From: Asterias rubens
Lineage: Eukaryota; Echinodermata; Asteroidea; Forcipulatida; Asteriidae
NCBI RefSeq assembly: GCF_902459465.1
Contig: NC_047067.1
Span: 18,599,680 to 18,663,679, forward strand
Direction of reading: 5' to 3'
Length of the DNA: 64,000 nucleotides
The notes under the pieces are model-generated. The model made no database searches. It was not told the origin of the DNA and saw only the letters and a list, made by a program, of their open reading frames with translations. The position numbers were made by a program, and so were the translations under genes. Position 1 is the first letter of the stretch, and each line of letters starts with the position of its first letter. Below are positions 53,201 through 56,543 of the stretch, in pieces.

Positions 53201-53638
53201 TGACATCCCATTCGCAGACACATGTATGCAATGCAATGCCATCCATGACCATGGCATGCATTGGTTGATATGGTTGAAAACAAAAACACTGACTGGTTTT
53301 TTTTTTAGCTAGAAAGGAAATTCATTCATTTTCATTGTTTTGTATTAATTAAAACACTCATAATCATATAACATTATGATCAATCATGAAGATTTAGAAC
53401 AGATACAATAAAGTGTAATCATAATCATGCATTCTACTACGTTATTCAACCACTCAGTCTCGGTGACCGAGGGAGGGTGTTAAAATAATGCTGTTTCAAT
53501 TTGTTTTTTACAATTTTAATGTTTGGGTCATTTTCACCCCACATATTCTGCTCGTAATTTGCGTCGAATCTTACCTAGAACAAGGCACGGGAAAACCAGC
53601 AAAACAGCACACTGTCTGAACACGCCGACCCACGACAT
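14144..53638 (-). CDS. TGFBR1/ACVR1B-like: TGF-beta/activin type I receptor kinase (ALK4/5/7 class) with an added Kunitz domain; whole gene, 10 coding exons
   Basis: Membrane serine/threonine kinase that, with a type II receptor, binds TGF-beta/activin ligands and phosphorylates R-Smads. Coding exons (minus strand): 53638-53575, 42614-42496, 32712-32526, 32402-32241, 31088-30837, 26821-26591, 20921-20754, 19332-19051, 17064-16934, 14269-14144. All introns are GT-AG and all phases agree; total 1722 nt, 573 aa plus stop, or 519 aa without exon 4 (human ALK4/5 are about 505 aa). Order: signal peptide 1-21, three-finger ectodomain about 28-104, Kunitz 126-176, membrane span about 190-213, GS box 254-264, kinase about 275-565. 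Kinase landmarks: glycine loop at 282-289, VAVK lysine 302, HRDLK at 401-405, DLG at 421-423. The L45 loop resembles ALK4/5/7 rather than BMP receptors, so Smad2/3 signalling is inferred. Family assignment is near certain; choice between ALK4, 5 and 7 is not possible and may not apply in an invertebrate. Confidence 0.95.
14270..16449. other. Receptor intron 9, distal part
   Basis: AT-rich with three diverged direct repeats of about 120 bp (GCAAGTTTCAGGACCTAACA at 14531, 14640 and 14758). Also a GATCAGCATACTCTGATCGTC segment at 15150-15180 that recurs at 30290-30320, and a family 5 fragment at 15680-15880. No exon seen. Confidence 0.55.
16450..16547. repeat. Palindrome with about 45-bp arms
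   Basis: GCTATGGTTAAAACT ... AGTTTTAACCATGGC with inner GGTGATCCCGGAG / CCGGGGATCACTGAG. Perfect centre GTTCTATATAGAAC. In receptor intron 9. Confidence 0.75.
16934..17064 (-). CDS. Receptor exon 9: kinase C-lobe, EYRLPYYD block
   Basis: Acceptor GATTCTCACTGCAG, donor GTATGC, phase 1 in, phase 0 out, residues 489-532. Encodes the [12 protein letters not shown] block and RPTIPNRW, both diagnostic of the type I receptor C-lobe. The first 41 bases of this exon and 148 bases of upstream intron are duplicated in tandem just upstream (17213-17401). Confidence 0.95.
17024..17401. repeat. 189-bp tandem duplication covering the exon 9 splice acceptor
   Basis: Two near-identical copies, 17024-17212 and 17213-17401. 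The first contains the true start of exon 9 and its acceptor; the second carries the same acceptor at 17254-17255 and the same first 41 coding bases. After those the second copy runs into TCATGA, giving an in-frame TGA. The near identity implies a recent event. Confidence 0.95.
17466..17687. mobile_element. 222-bp MITE with GACCnTTCCCATGAAAT termini
   Basis: Left GACCATTCCCATGAAAT and right ATTTCATGGGAAGGGTC are 17-bp inverted repeats with one mismatch. A perfect small hairpin GCAGACACA...TGTGTCTGC lies inside. It stands just upstream (gene sense) of the exon 9 duplication. Confidence 0.7.
18087..18433 (+). repeat. 29-bp minisatellite, 12 units, each with a tRNA A box
   Basis: Unit runs GATTCAAGCC-CGAGCGGTTAAGAGCACCA. 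Eleven units are 29 bp and the second is 28 bp, giving 347 bp exactly. Variants are single bases (CTGAG for CCGAG in units 5, 7 and 12; GCGATT in unit 9). The unit spans the A box and the anticodon stem, so the array multiplies a Pol III promoter half. Confidence 0.95.
18087..18709 (+). mobile_element. SINE copy with twelve-fold expansion of its A-box segment
   Basis: Same family as the tRNA-Leu SINE at 62422. The body (18434-18709) is ordinary: B box GGTTCAAGTCC, CATCCGTATGGACTG segment, and A-rich end. In front of it the head segment is repeated twelve times as a 29-bp minisatellite. Confidence 0.9.
18730..18970 (-). mobile_element. SINE copy (second family), inverted and truncated
   Basis: Begins near AAGAGCATGCAGCCTGTGCT and ends with head complement CACTAGACCATGACACC. 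It abuts the expanded SINE at 18087-18709, so two SINE families lie tail to tail in receptor intron 8. Confidence 0.75.
19051..19332 (-). CDS. Receptor exon 8: catalytic loop and activation segment
   Basis: Acceptor TTTTAACATCAG, donor GTATGG, phase 1-1, residues 395-488. Contains HRDLKTKN (401-408), the metal-binding DLG (421-423), LAVRHDS and [11 protein letters not shown]. The P+1 motif reads YLPPEV instead of the family's YMAPEV, so the conserved Ala of the APE motif is Pro here. Then [20 protein letters not shown] of helix F and the following segment. Otherwise nearly identical to ALK4/5. Confidence 0.97.
20143..20427. mobile_element. Palindromic foldback MITE, family 1, internally deleted
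   Basis: Same ends as 36562 but only part of the central arm remains. It is directly followed by a family 3 element (20424-20712). Confidence 0.75.
20754..20921 (-). CDS. Receptor exon 7: L45 loop, kinase hinge and helices D-E
   Basis: Acceptor TGTGTGTTTGCAG, donor GTTCGT (a weaker donor than the others), phase 1-1, residues 339-394. The loop reads ADNKDSG across the exon 6/7 junction, compared with ADNKDNG in ALK4/5; this loop sets Smad2/3 versus Smad1/5 choice. Then GSLFDYLN (hinge and helix D) and [10 protein letters not shown] (helix E), all type I receptor hallmarks. Confidence 0.95.
20970..21285 (+). mobile_element. tRNA-derived SINE, third family, in receptor intron 6
   Basis: Head with A box TTGGCGCAGTGG and B box GGTTCGAATCC (about 21003-21013), a body with TTCTCTGGGGTTTTTCTCCC, and a tail ending CGCATTATAAGTCTTATTATT. 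It lies only about 50 bases upstream of receptor exon 7 in the gene's sense, on the opposite strand. Confidence 0.75.
21383..21551. repeat. Palindrome with about 75-bp arms
   Basis: ACAAATATAACATGGTTT and AAACCATGTTATATTTGT face each other at the ends; inner arms share GGTGACTAGTCGAT, GAGCTCCCC and GGAAGTTGAC. Short spacer around GGTGAAGCCAAGG. Confidence 0.8.
21560..23387. other. Receptor intron 6, stretch without recognised elements
   Basis: No exon or complete repeat element recognised. A short CG-rich part lies at 21640-21800. Confidence 0.45.
23388..23774. mobile_element. Foldback MITE, family 2
   Basis: TTAAAGGCAGTGGACACT to GTTCATCGCCTTTAA, in receptor intron 6. A second copy (23958-24311) follows after 180 bases, and two more stand end to end at 25127-25828. 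Confidence 0.8.
24841..25083. mobile_element. Foldback MITE, family 5 (complete copy)
   Basis: GGGCCCAATTTCATAGAGCT at one end and its complement at the other; arms AAATTTCTTCC and GGAAGAAATTT face each other across about 120 bases. Other copies: 1528-1806, 2351-2668, 52506-52757, 54804-55056 and 59658-59898; partial ones at 9985-10150, 15680-15880, 32786-32895 and 56935-57010. Confidence 0.8.
25443..25828. mobile_element. Foldback MITE, family 2 (complete copy)
   Basis: Ends TTAAAGGCAGTGGACACTAT and ATAGTGTCCACTGCCTTTAA; the centre is a palindrome around TTTCGAGACCTC/GAGGTCTCGAAA. The most abundant repeat here: also 23388-23774, 23958-24311, 25127-25445, 33746-34126 and 48703-49072, with partial copies at 5213-5282, 31242-31396, 50370-50578 and 63151-63255. 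Confidence 0.85.
26591..26821 (-). CDS. Receptor exon 6: end of GS box and kinase N-lobe
   Basis: Acceptor GTCTTTCCAG, donor GTAGGG, phase 1-1, residues 262-338. Starts [13 protein letters not shown], the Leu-Pro site bound by FKBP12 in relatives. It then gives the glycine-rich loop [11 protein letters not shown], the catalytic lysine in VAVKIF, and a stretch through the alpha-C helix ([15 protein letters not shown]) that is identical to vertebrate ALK4/5 over most of its length. Ends in ADNK, the beginning of the L45 loop. Confidence 0.96.
27560..29251 (+). mobile_element. Truncated LINE copy with 3' UTR and AAT-repeat tail
   Basis: The RT region is followed by an AT-rich 3' region (about 28862-29226) and ends in about eight AAT/ATA triplets at 29228-29251, a simple-repeat tail typical of several non-LTR clades that lack poly(A). 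The 5' boundary is approximate; I could not find a convincing target duplication. Confidence 0.65.
27597..28861 (+). pseudogene. Reverse transcriptase of a non-LTR (LINE) retrotransposon, 5'-truncated and frameshifted
   Basis: A 334-codon frame carries RT landmarks: [14 protein letters not shown] (palm Asp), [23 protein letters not shown] (the FADD catalytic pair), and the VKYLGVTL thumb-like block, then LEYGMPA and the C-terminal ATRFILG region of Jockey/CR1-type elements. Near 28595 the frame breaks; the homologous C-terminus continues one frame over to the stop at 28852-28854. Endonuclease and ORF1 are absent, so this is a dead, truncated copy lying in receptor intron 5 in opposite orientation to the gene. 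Confidence 0.9.
29586..29852. mobile_element. Palindromic foldback MITE, family 1, internally deleted
   Basis: TTAAAGGAACACATTGCC to GCATTCCTTTAA, with most of the second arm's centre missing. Lies in receptor intron 5 close to the LINE remnant. Confidence 0.75.
30469..30750. repeat. Cluster of TTCTATAGAA palindromes
   Basis: About ten overlapping TTCTATAGA/TATAGAATTC units in both orientations, bounded by a T-run on the left and a G-run on the right. It lies 90 bases downstream of receptor exon 5 in the gene's sense. Confidence 0.8.
30837..31088 (-). CDS. Receptor exon 5: transmembrane segment and start of GS box
   Basis: Acceptor TTTTCTCCTCAG, donor GTAGCA, phase 1-1, residues 178-261. 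A roughly 24-residue hydrophobic span (about 190-213) is followed by RWYLWQR, a basic stop-transfer, then a His/Gly-rich linker longer than in ALK5. The exon ends within TATSSSGSG, the Ser/Thr-Gly regulatory box that type II receptors phosphorylate. The canonical core is TTSGSGSG; here one Gly is replaced by Ser, leaving the phosphorylatable residues in place. Confidence 0.93.
32241..32402 (-). CDS. Receptor exon 4: complete Kunitz/BPTI domain, symmetric phase 1-1 exon
   Basis: Acceptor CTGCTCCATTTCAG, donor GTAGGT, 162 nt, phase 1 at both ends. Encodes residues 124-177. Six cysteines at 126, 135, 151, 159, 172 and 176 have spacings 8, 15, 7, 12 and 3, exactly those of BPTI. Aromatic WFYN before Cys3 and YSGCGGT around Cys4 match the Kunitz core, including the Gly after Cys4 and the Asn-x-Phe before Cys5. 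An NMT sequon lies at 144-146. The P1 position after Cys2 is Asp, unlike Lys/Arg of trypsin inhibitors. Skipping the exon keeps the frame, so both isoforms can exist. It could in principle belong to another transcript, but the exact phase match with exons 3 and 5 and the 123-bp spacing to exon 3 argue for membership in this gene. Confidence 0.88.
32526..32712 (-). CDS. Receptor exon 3: C-terminal half of three-finger ectodomain
   Basis: Phase 0 in, phase 1 out, with acceptor AATCCAAACAG and donor GTAAGC. Encodes residues 62-123 and the first base of 124. Cysteines lie at 69, 83, 96, 97 and 103; the motif CCSDTDYCN (96-104) is the cysteine box that closes the ectodomain of every TGF-beta receptor. 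A Pro- and Glu-rich juxtamembrane stretch follows. The intron to the next exon is only 123 bp (32403-32525), much the shortest in the gene, and contains a run of G. Confidence 0.92.
33390..33530. repeat. 68-bp tandem duplication
   Basis: GTTTGTGTTTATTGAACGCT occurs at 33392 and again at 33460, each followed by a GCGATGCTGTT and TCAACTTA stretch. A third, weaker TCAACTTA unit follows. Confidence 0.8.
33746..34126. mobile_element. Foldback MITE, family 2
   Basis: Carries the full central palindrome ACCTCAAATTC / GAGGTCTCGAAATC. Right end is ATAGTGTCCACTGCCTTTAA. Confidence 0.8.
34425..34710 (-). mobile_element. SINE copy (second family), inverted, in receptor intron 2
   Basis: Tail complement TATATAGCGCATTTCACAG followed by the body with GGTACCCGTTTATACCCC and head complement CCACTCGGCCATAACACC. 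More diverged than the 61283 copy. Confidence 0.75.
34804..36560. mobile_element. 1757-bp non-autonomous DNA transposon with repeated 13-bp motif
   Basis: Termini GGGCAGTTCC (34804) and GGAACTGCCC (36560) are inverted repeats, flanked by ATTA on both sides. The motif GTGTCGGACGTAC occurs at 34986, 35174, 35195, 35993, 36008 and 36185, in truncated form at 34819, and inverted at 36032-36042. The interior is AT-rich with no open frame above 75 codons, so there is no transposase. It sits in receptor intron 2 and abuts a palindromic MITE. Confidence 0.8.
36562..36935. mobile_element. Palindromic foldback MITE, family 1 (complete copy)
   Basis: Long inverted repeat: TTAAAGGAACACG at one end, AACGTGTTCCT at the other, with AAATGGCCGACC arms meeting around 36745. 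Other copies: 8839-9217 (complete), 20143-20427 and 29586-29852 (centre deleted), 51765-51965 (half). Ends look like TTAA plus AGGAAC. No coding capacity. Confidence 0.85.
37208..38077. mobile_element. Long family 6 element
   Basis: Starts GCCCTGATACTTCACGACGG and ends AAGCTGAAGCATCAGGGC, inverted ends. Near both ends the text TTGCCGT/TGCCCTTC is repeated several times. A smaller palindrome ACTAGAGGGCGTTT ... AAACGCCCTCTAGT lies at 37497-37549. Confidence 0.65.
39486..39821. mobile_element. Foldback MITE, family 3
   Basis: Same structure as 7697-8073, located in receptor intron 2. Confidence 0.75.
40000..42249. other. Receptor intron 2, stretch with CG-rich core
   Basis: Between 40560 and 41000 CG dinucleotides, including GCGCGC, are frequent against an AT-rich background; it contains the palindrome ACCCGGTC ... 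GACCGGGT (40949-40976). No coding exon is seen. It could be a decayed element or a regulatory island. Confidence 0.4.
41272..41346. repeat. Perfect hairpin with GC-rich arms
   Basis: GTTATCACACGCGCGCTCGT and its exact complement form 28-bp arms around a loop of about 19 bases. Surroundings (40640-41460) are unusually rich in CG dinucleotides. Confidence 0.85.
42250..42365 (+). mobile_element. tRNA-derived SINE-like repeat, second copy
   Basis: GACACTGCTCTAGAATTGGG joins directly to GGTTCGAATCCCACCTGAG and then AATATGCTTTTTTG; parallel to the copy at 360. It lies about 130 bases downstream of receptor exon 2 in the gene's sense. Confidence 0.6.
42496..42614 (-). CDS. Receptor exon 2: N-terminal half of ligand-binding ectodomain
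   Basis: Acceptor TTTCTTTGCAG precedes the exon and GTAAAAAG follows it; phase 1 in, phase 0 out. Encodes residues 22-61 with cysteines at 28, 42 and 51 and an NGT glycosylation sequon at 39. The short stretch around Cys51 (GICIAMK) resembles the CF/CI segment of type I receptor ectodomains. Only one cysteine is present where vertebrate type I receptors start with a C-x-C-x2-3-C cluster. In the vertebrate genes, as I recall them, the ectodomain is one exon; here it is split over exons 2 and 3. Confidence 0.85.
43960..44300. repeat. Palindromic repeat of the ACTAGTCTTA type
   Basis: Repeated AAGACTAGTCTTATCT and GTTAGGACGAGTT/AACTTAGGACT blocks in both orientations, with a (TTA)n run at about 44028-44052 inside. 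A related copy is at about 55990-56300. Confidence 0.6.
44513..45010. mobile_element. MITE with GCCCCTTT termini
   Basis: Ends GCCCCTTTCACA and TGTGAAAAGTGCTAAAGGGGC; CCCTGGCTA occurs near both ends in the same orientation. About 500 bp, no coding capacity. Confidence 0.6.
45403..45579. mobile_element. Short element, family 6, CAGGCCTG termini
   Basis: CAGGCCTGATACTTCACGGA to GAAGCATACAGGCCTG, with TTGCCTTGGTGCCCTT inside. Relatives: 12943-13115, 26920-27000 (part), 27050-27233, 32930-33035, 36957-37130, 37208-38077 (long, with TTGCCGT repeats), 39826-39990 and 45724-45858. Confidence 0.7.
46190..46490. repeat. Degenerate tandem repeat, unit about 35-40 bp
   Basis: Repeated CAGGAATGGTTTGCGCAATT with much divergence (six to eight units). 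The open frames read from it on the minus strand are artefacts of the repeat. Confidence 0.6.
46685..46800 (-). mobile_element. tRNA-like SINE head on the minus strand
   Basis: On the minus strand: A box TAGCTCTGTTGGTTGAG and B box GGTTCAAATCC with anticodon-arm-like sequence between. Acceptor-stem halves do not pair, which argues for a SINE remnant and not a functional tRNA. Confidence 0.55.
47252..47718. mobile_element. Large foldback element, arms about 200 bp
   Basis: Left arm 47252-47455 and right arm about 47520-47718 are near-perfect inverted repeats (for example TATATATTTGAGATCATCC against its complement) separated by about 65 bases. A fragment of the same arm recurs at 48066-48095. 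Confidence 0.85.
48703..49072. mobile_element. Foldback MITE, family 2
   Basis: TTAAAGGCAGTGGACACT to TAGTGTCCACAGTCTCTAAA. A second, left-truncated copy resumes right after the 235-bp tandem array at 50370. Confidence 0.8.
49191..50364. repeat. Tandem array, five 235-bp units in alternating A-B-A-B-A order
   Basis: Units start at 49191, 49426, 49661, 49895 and 50130. All begin GATGAGTTATGACAG and end near AGGCCTAGTG. Units 1, 3 and 5 read ATTACGTATCTCC; units 2 and 4 read ATTACCTATCTCC and have one extra G after GACAG. Lies in receptor intron 1. Confidence 0.95.
50592..50943. repeat. Interspersed repeat, family 4
   Basis: Begins near TTCACAGATTTACAAATAAC and ends with AAAGTGTCCAATGGCTTTAA, with a central palindrome TCGATATCGA. 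A close copy is at 38548-38885. Its ends resemble family 2, suggesting a common origin. Confidence 0.75.
52775..53212. repeat. Foldback with repeated CAACTCGACGGTTGAG-type units
   Basis: Left half (52775-52950) has five or six variants of ACAACTCAACGGTTGAG on the plus strand; right half (53085-53212) has their complements. The 130-base centre contains a G-run and GGTTAGGGTTAGG. Confidence 0.75.
53575..53638 (-). CDS. Receptor exon 1: start codon and signal peptide
   Basis: Starts MSWVGVF and continues with a hydrophobic run rich in Val, Leu, Cys and Phe, a typical secretory signal. The exon ends in phase 1 at a GTAAGA donor (53574-53569). This ATG was chosen because it opens the signal peptide and splices in frame to the ectodomain exon 11 kb away. 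About 65-75 bases upstream lies an AAGATGG match on the minus strand (53704-53712), similar to the YY1 element often found near start sites of TATA-less promoters; that reading is tentative. The transcription start itself is not visible. Confidence 0.85.
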
Positions 53639-54309
53639 GGTCAGAGGAATTTGACAACAATTGCTAAGTTTTTAGAGGGCATCTACGTCGTCAGTCTGCA
53701 GGAGGCCATCTTTGCGTACATGTAGTTTACACACAAAAACACACGGCCGAATGATGGTCGTCAAAATGCATTGTATGCATTAACATTTATTTACGTACAA
53801 GCAATAAGGGGGTCCTTGTTTACGCACGGGAAATTACTGCCAATATTTCCTTCCGCCAGTGAGTCGCGCACTGCAATAATATTTTCACCTCAACATTTCC
53901 AAGTATTTATTTCTTAACCTTTTTTTTTATAGCTATCTCAAAAGTGTTTTGCACCTTTTACTTTCATTTAGGGGGTATAAATGAGGAAAGGTTAATATAA
54001 AATTAAACATGATTTATGACTGAATATCCATCCGCATGCCCGTGCTGCATTTTTTGTTAATGCGAATTGCAAGAGGGCGCTCTATCATCAAAAGGAACCT
54101 TGGTTATAACTTTTGAAGAATCTGCAGGAACCAAGTTTCGTTAAAATAATACACAGAGGCTTATTTTAGACAAAACTTCCCCACCACCATACTTTTATTT
54201 ATCATGGAATTTTTCCCAACCATTATTTACTAGAAGACAAAAGATAAAAATGTCATCTTGACTTGTTTTGTGTATGGTATTAATCGCATGCTAGCAGTAT
54301 TGGCAGTAA

Positions 54310-54452
54310 TGGGAGACTTTCTGGGACGATAGAGGGCAGCAGACTTACCGGGTAAATCCATTGTTCTCAGAATTATGCGCATGTTCAGAACTACGTAAAC
54401 AATGGAAATTTACCCGGTATGTCTGCTGCCACCTAGCGTTGGAAAGTCTCCT
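54310..54452. mobile_element. Palindromic element with TGGGAGACTTT termini
   Basis: GGGAGACTTTCTGGGACG ... CGTTGGAAAGTCTCC with inner GCAGCAGAC/GTCTGCTGCC arms. A second copy is at 12378-12530. Confidence 0.7.
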
Positions 54453-55298
54453 ATTAAAGATAAATGGGGGGGGGGGGGGCTCCGCCCCTTTTAAAAACCT
54501 TGATCGTTGTTTTGATATAGCGCCCTCTGTTGATAAACTCTAAGAAATAAACATTGCAGCCCAGGTAAAATTAATGGCGATACGTTGACATGAAAATTCG
54601 ACATTCACGGAAGGATCGAGCAGAGGTAAATATTATGACAACAATCATTGTACGATTTAAGTTGCCCTGATTACAAACAGATTTAAGGCAGGATAGTTGC
54701 GTGGTCGTAACCCACAGATATTGGCATGATTATAGAGCCGTTAATGTTATGATGGGTGAAGAAGGAAGAGTACACAGACAGGGGAGGGGTTTTCACAATC
54801 ACAGGGCCCAATTTCAAATCAGAGAGCTGCTAAGCACAAAAATTTGTCTTAGCATGAAATTTCTTCCATGATAAAACAGGATCAGGATGACCAACCAAAT
54901 GTCCATGTTGTATGTTGCTTCTTACTGGTATTCAGCTGGTGTATGGTTGTCCTGAAAATCACGTGGAAATTTGGTTGGCATTCCTGTTTTTATCAAGGGA
55001 GAAATTTCATGCTTAGCAAATGTTTGTGCTTAGCAGCGCTATGAAATTGGGCCCAGATCAGCCGAATCCCCACTGACACTGTGTTACTGCGTACTGTTAC
55101 TGTTGAAGGTAGTGCATATTTCTACCTCCGTGGTAATGCCTTTAAATTTTACCTGTTTACCTGTAGATTCGGGCTCTGCATAATGAAGGCTAAATGAAGC
55201 CTTATAAAACGCCCATCCATATTCACACAAAACTTACTGCAAAAGTACTGAATGCAATGGAAGTAGCGAAGTCAAATGTGAGAGCAGAAGGAATGAAC

Positions 55299-55544
55299 TT
55301 AATATTTCCATATATCCTGTAGTGAACATCCTGCAAAACTGTACATGTCAATGTTTTTGGTGAGGTACTCATCAATGCCATTTTTTAAGATGTTAGTTGA
55401 ATGAGAATGAACAACTGCAGCTGGTAGTTTGTTCCAAACATTACAGACTCTCTGTGTGAAGTTGTTCTGACGAATTCTGGTAGTACTACGTTCCTTGTTT
55501 ATCTTCAGATCATGGCCCCTTAGACCCTTTACATTTCTTGACAT
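55299..55544 (-). pseudogene. C-terminal fragment of a second non-LTR retrotransposon reverse transcriptase
   Basis: Reads RGHDLKINKERSTTRIRQ, then FTQRVCNVWNKLPAAVV, and ends shortly after a FKN-like NILKNGIDEYL. That R-G-H ... F-x-x-R-V-x-x-x-W-N-x-L-P pattern is the usual C-terminal signature of CR1/RTE-type retrotransposon proteins. Only 81 codons remain. It lies between the two divergent genes, on the receptor strand. Confidence 0.7.
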
Positions 55545-55878
55545 GTGATGGTTAGCTCATAACACTGCTGAGTAACACATCTGATTTCCTGACATGCAGT
55601 GACACTCTGTCACTCTGTCACTTGACAGTGACAAGTACACAGAATAGTCGTTCCCTTTTGGATTTTGATAGTGACATGACTGGGACAACACTCAACTATC
55701 CTTGGCATTTCCATCCTGACTGAAGGACTATGCCAAGCACCGAAGTAGAAGTACTAGTAGTAGTAATAAAACTTGGACAGACTAACTACCTAGCAAAACG
55801 CATTCAAATCATGATCAACAGATCATTGAGGAAAGTAGGCCTCTGGCTGGGCAATCCATGCATATGCATGTCTTGATA

Positions 55879-55937
55879 TAGTTGCGATAGCGTAACCCTC
55901 TTTCGCCGTTAGGAGGAGGGTTACGTTATCGCAACTA
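55879..55937. mobile_element. 59-bp hairpin insertion with 9-bp target duplication
   Basis: TAGTTGCGATAGCGTAACCC to GGGTTACGTTATCGCAACTA, almost fully self-complementary. Flanked on both sides by GTCTTGATA (55870-55878, 55938-55946). Confidence 0.85.
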
Positions 55938-56044
55938 GTCTTGATAATGATAATGTCATGATAACCATGGGTGGAGATAGAAATACTAGTCTAGGGGTCG
56001 ATTTCACAAAGAGAGGACAAGTCCTAGAGCCACTAGGAGATATT

Positions 56045-56100
56045 TAGTTGTGATAACGTAACCCTCCTCCCGACGGCGGAGCATTACGTTATCGCAACTA
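56045..56100. mobile_element. 56-bp hairpin insertion with 9-bp target duplication
   Basis: TAGTTGTGATAACGTAACCC to TACGTTATCGCAACTA, same family as 55879. Flanked by GGAGATATT on both sides (56036-56044, 56101-56109). It interrupts a palindromic repeat of the ACTAGTCTTA type. Confidence 0.85.
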
Positions 56101-56397
56101 GGAGATATTATACTTCGAGATAAGAATAGTTTGAACTCTTTGTAAAATCCACCCCGTCCGTCGATTTCACTAAACTTTCCCTAACTTAAGGATTAAGTTC
56201 CGTATCCGAATATGTAAGGATGCATGAACCCATCCTTAGTTAGAACGGGTTTATACTTGTCCTAACTCGATATAGGATTAATTGGTGAAATCGGCTTTAG
56301 GTAAGCACATCGTTTTTGATTTATGTTTTTTAAGCTTTCGTTGATGTGATTTAGCTCAATTTGTCATCACCGCTTTTGTTTGTTTTTTTTTGCTCAG

Positions 56398-56543
56398 ATT
56401 GGCTTGAGTGTGGAGAGATTGGTAGAGTTTGTCACTGTCATGTCATGACGAGCCTGTGGTACCTGCTTGAAATGGCTCAGAACAGATACGCTTTGTCTGA
56501 ACGTCTTATACGGGCCATTAGTGGCTGGACCATACACACCCAG
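56398..56543 (+). CDS. ASB8: ASB8-like exon with start codon
   Basis: A pyrimidine-rich tract and TGCTCAG acceptor end at 56397, so this exon begins with 47 untranslated bases and at least one noncoding exon lies further upstream. Coding starts at ATG 56445 and gives 33 codons ending in HTQ before donor GTAAGT. A short upstream ATG-TCA-TGA (56440-56448) overlaps the start and may dampen translation. Confidence 0.88.

Larger units (their letters stand above)
53639..56397. other. Interval between the divergent receptor and ASB8-like genes
   Basis: Holds the presumed promoters and 5' noncoding exons of both genes, none of which can be placed with confidence. Seen inside: a palindromic element (54310-54452), a poly-G run (about 54466-54480), a foldback MITE (54804-55056), a retrotransposon fragment (55299-55544), two tiny hairpin insertions (55879-55937, 56045-56100) and a palindromic element of the ACTAGTCTTA type (about 55990-56300). 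Confidence 0.6.
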
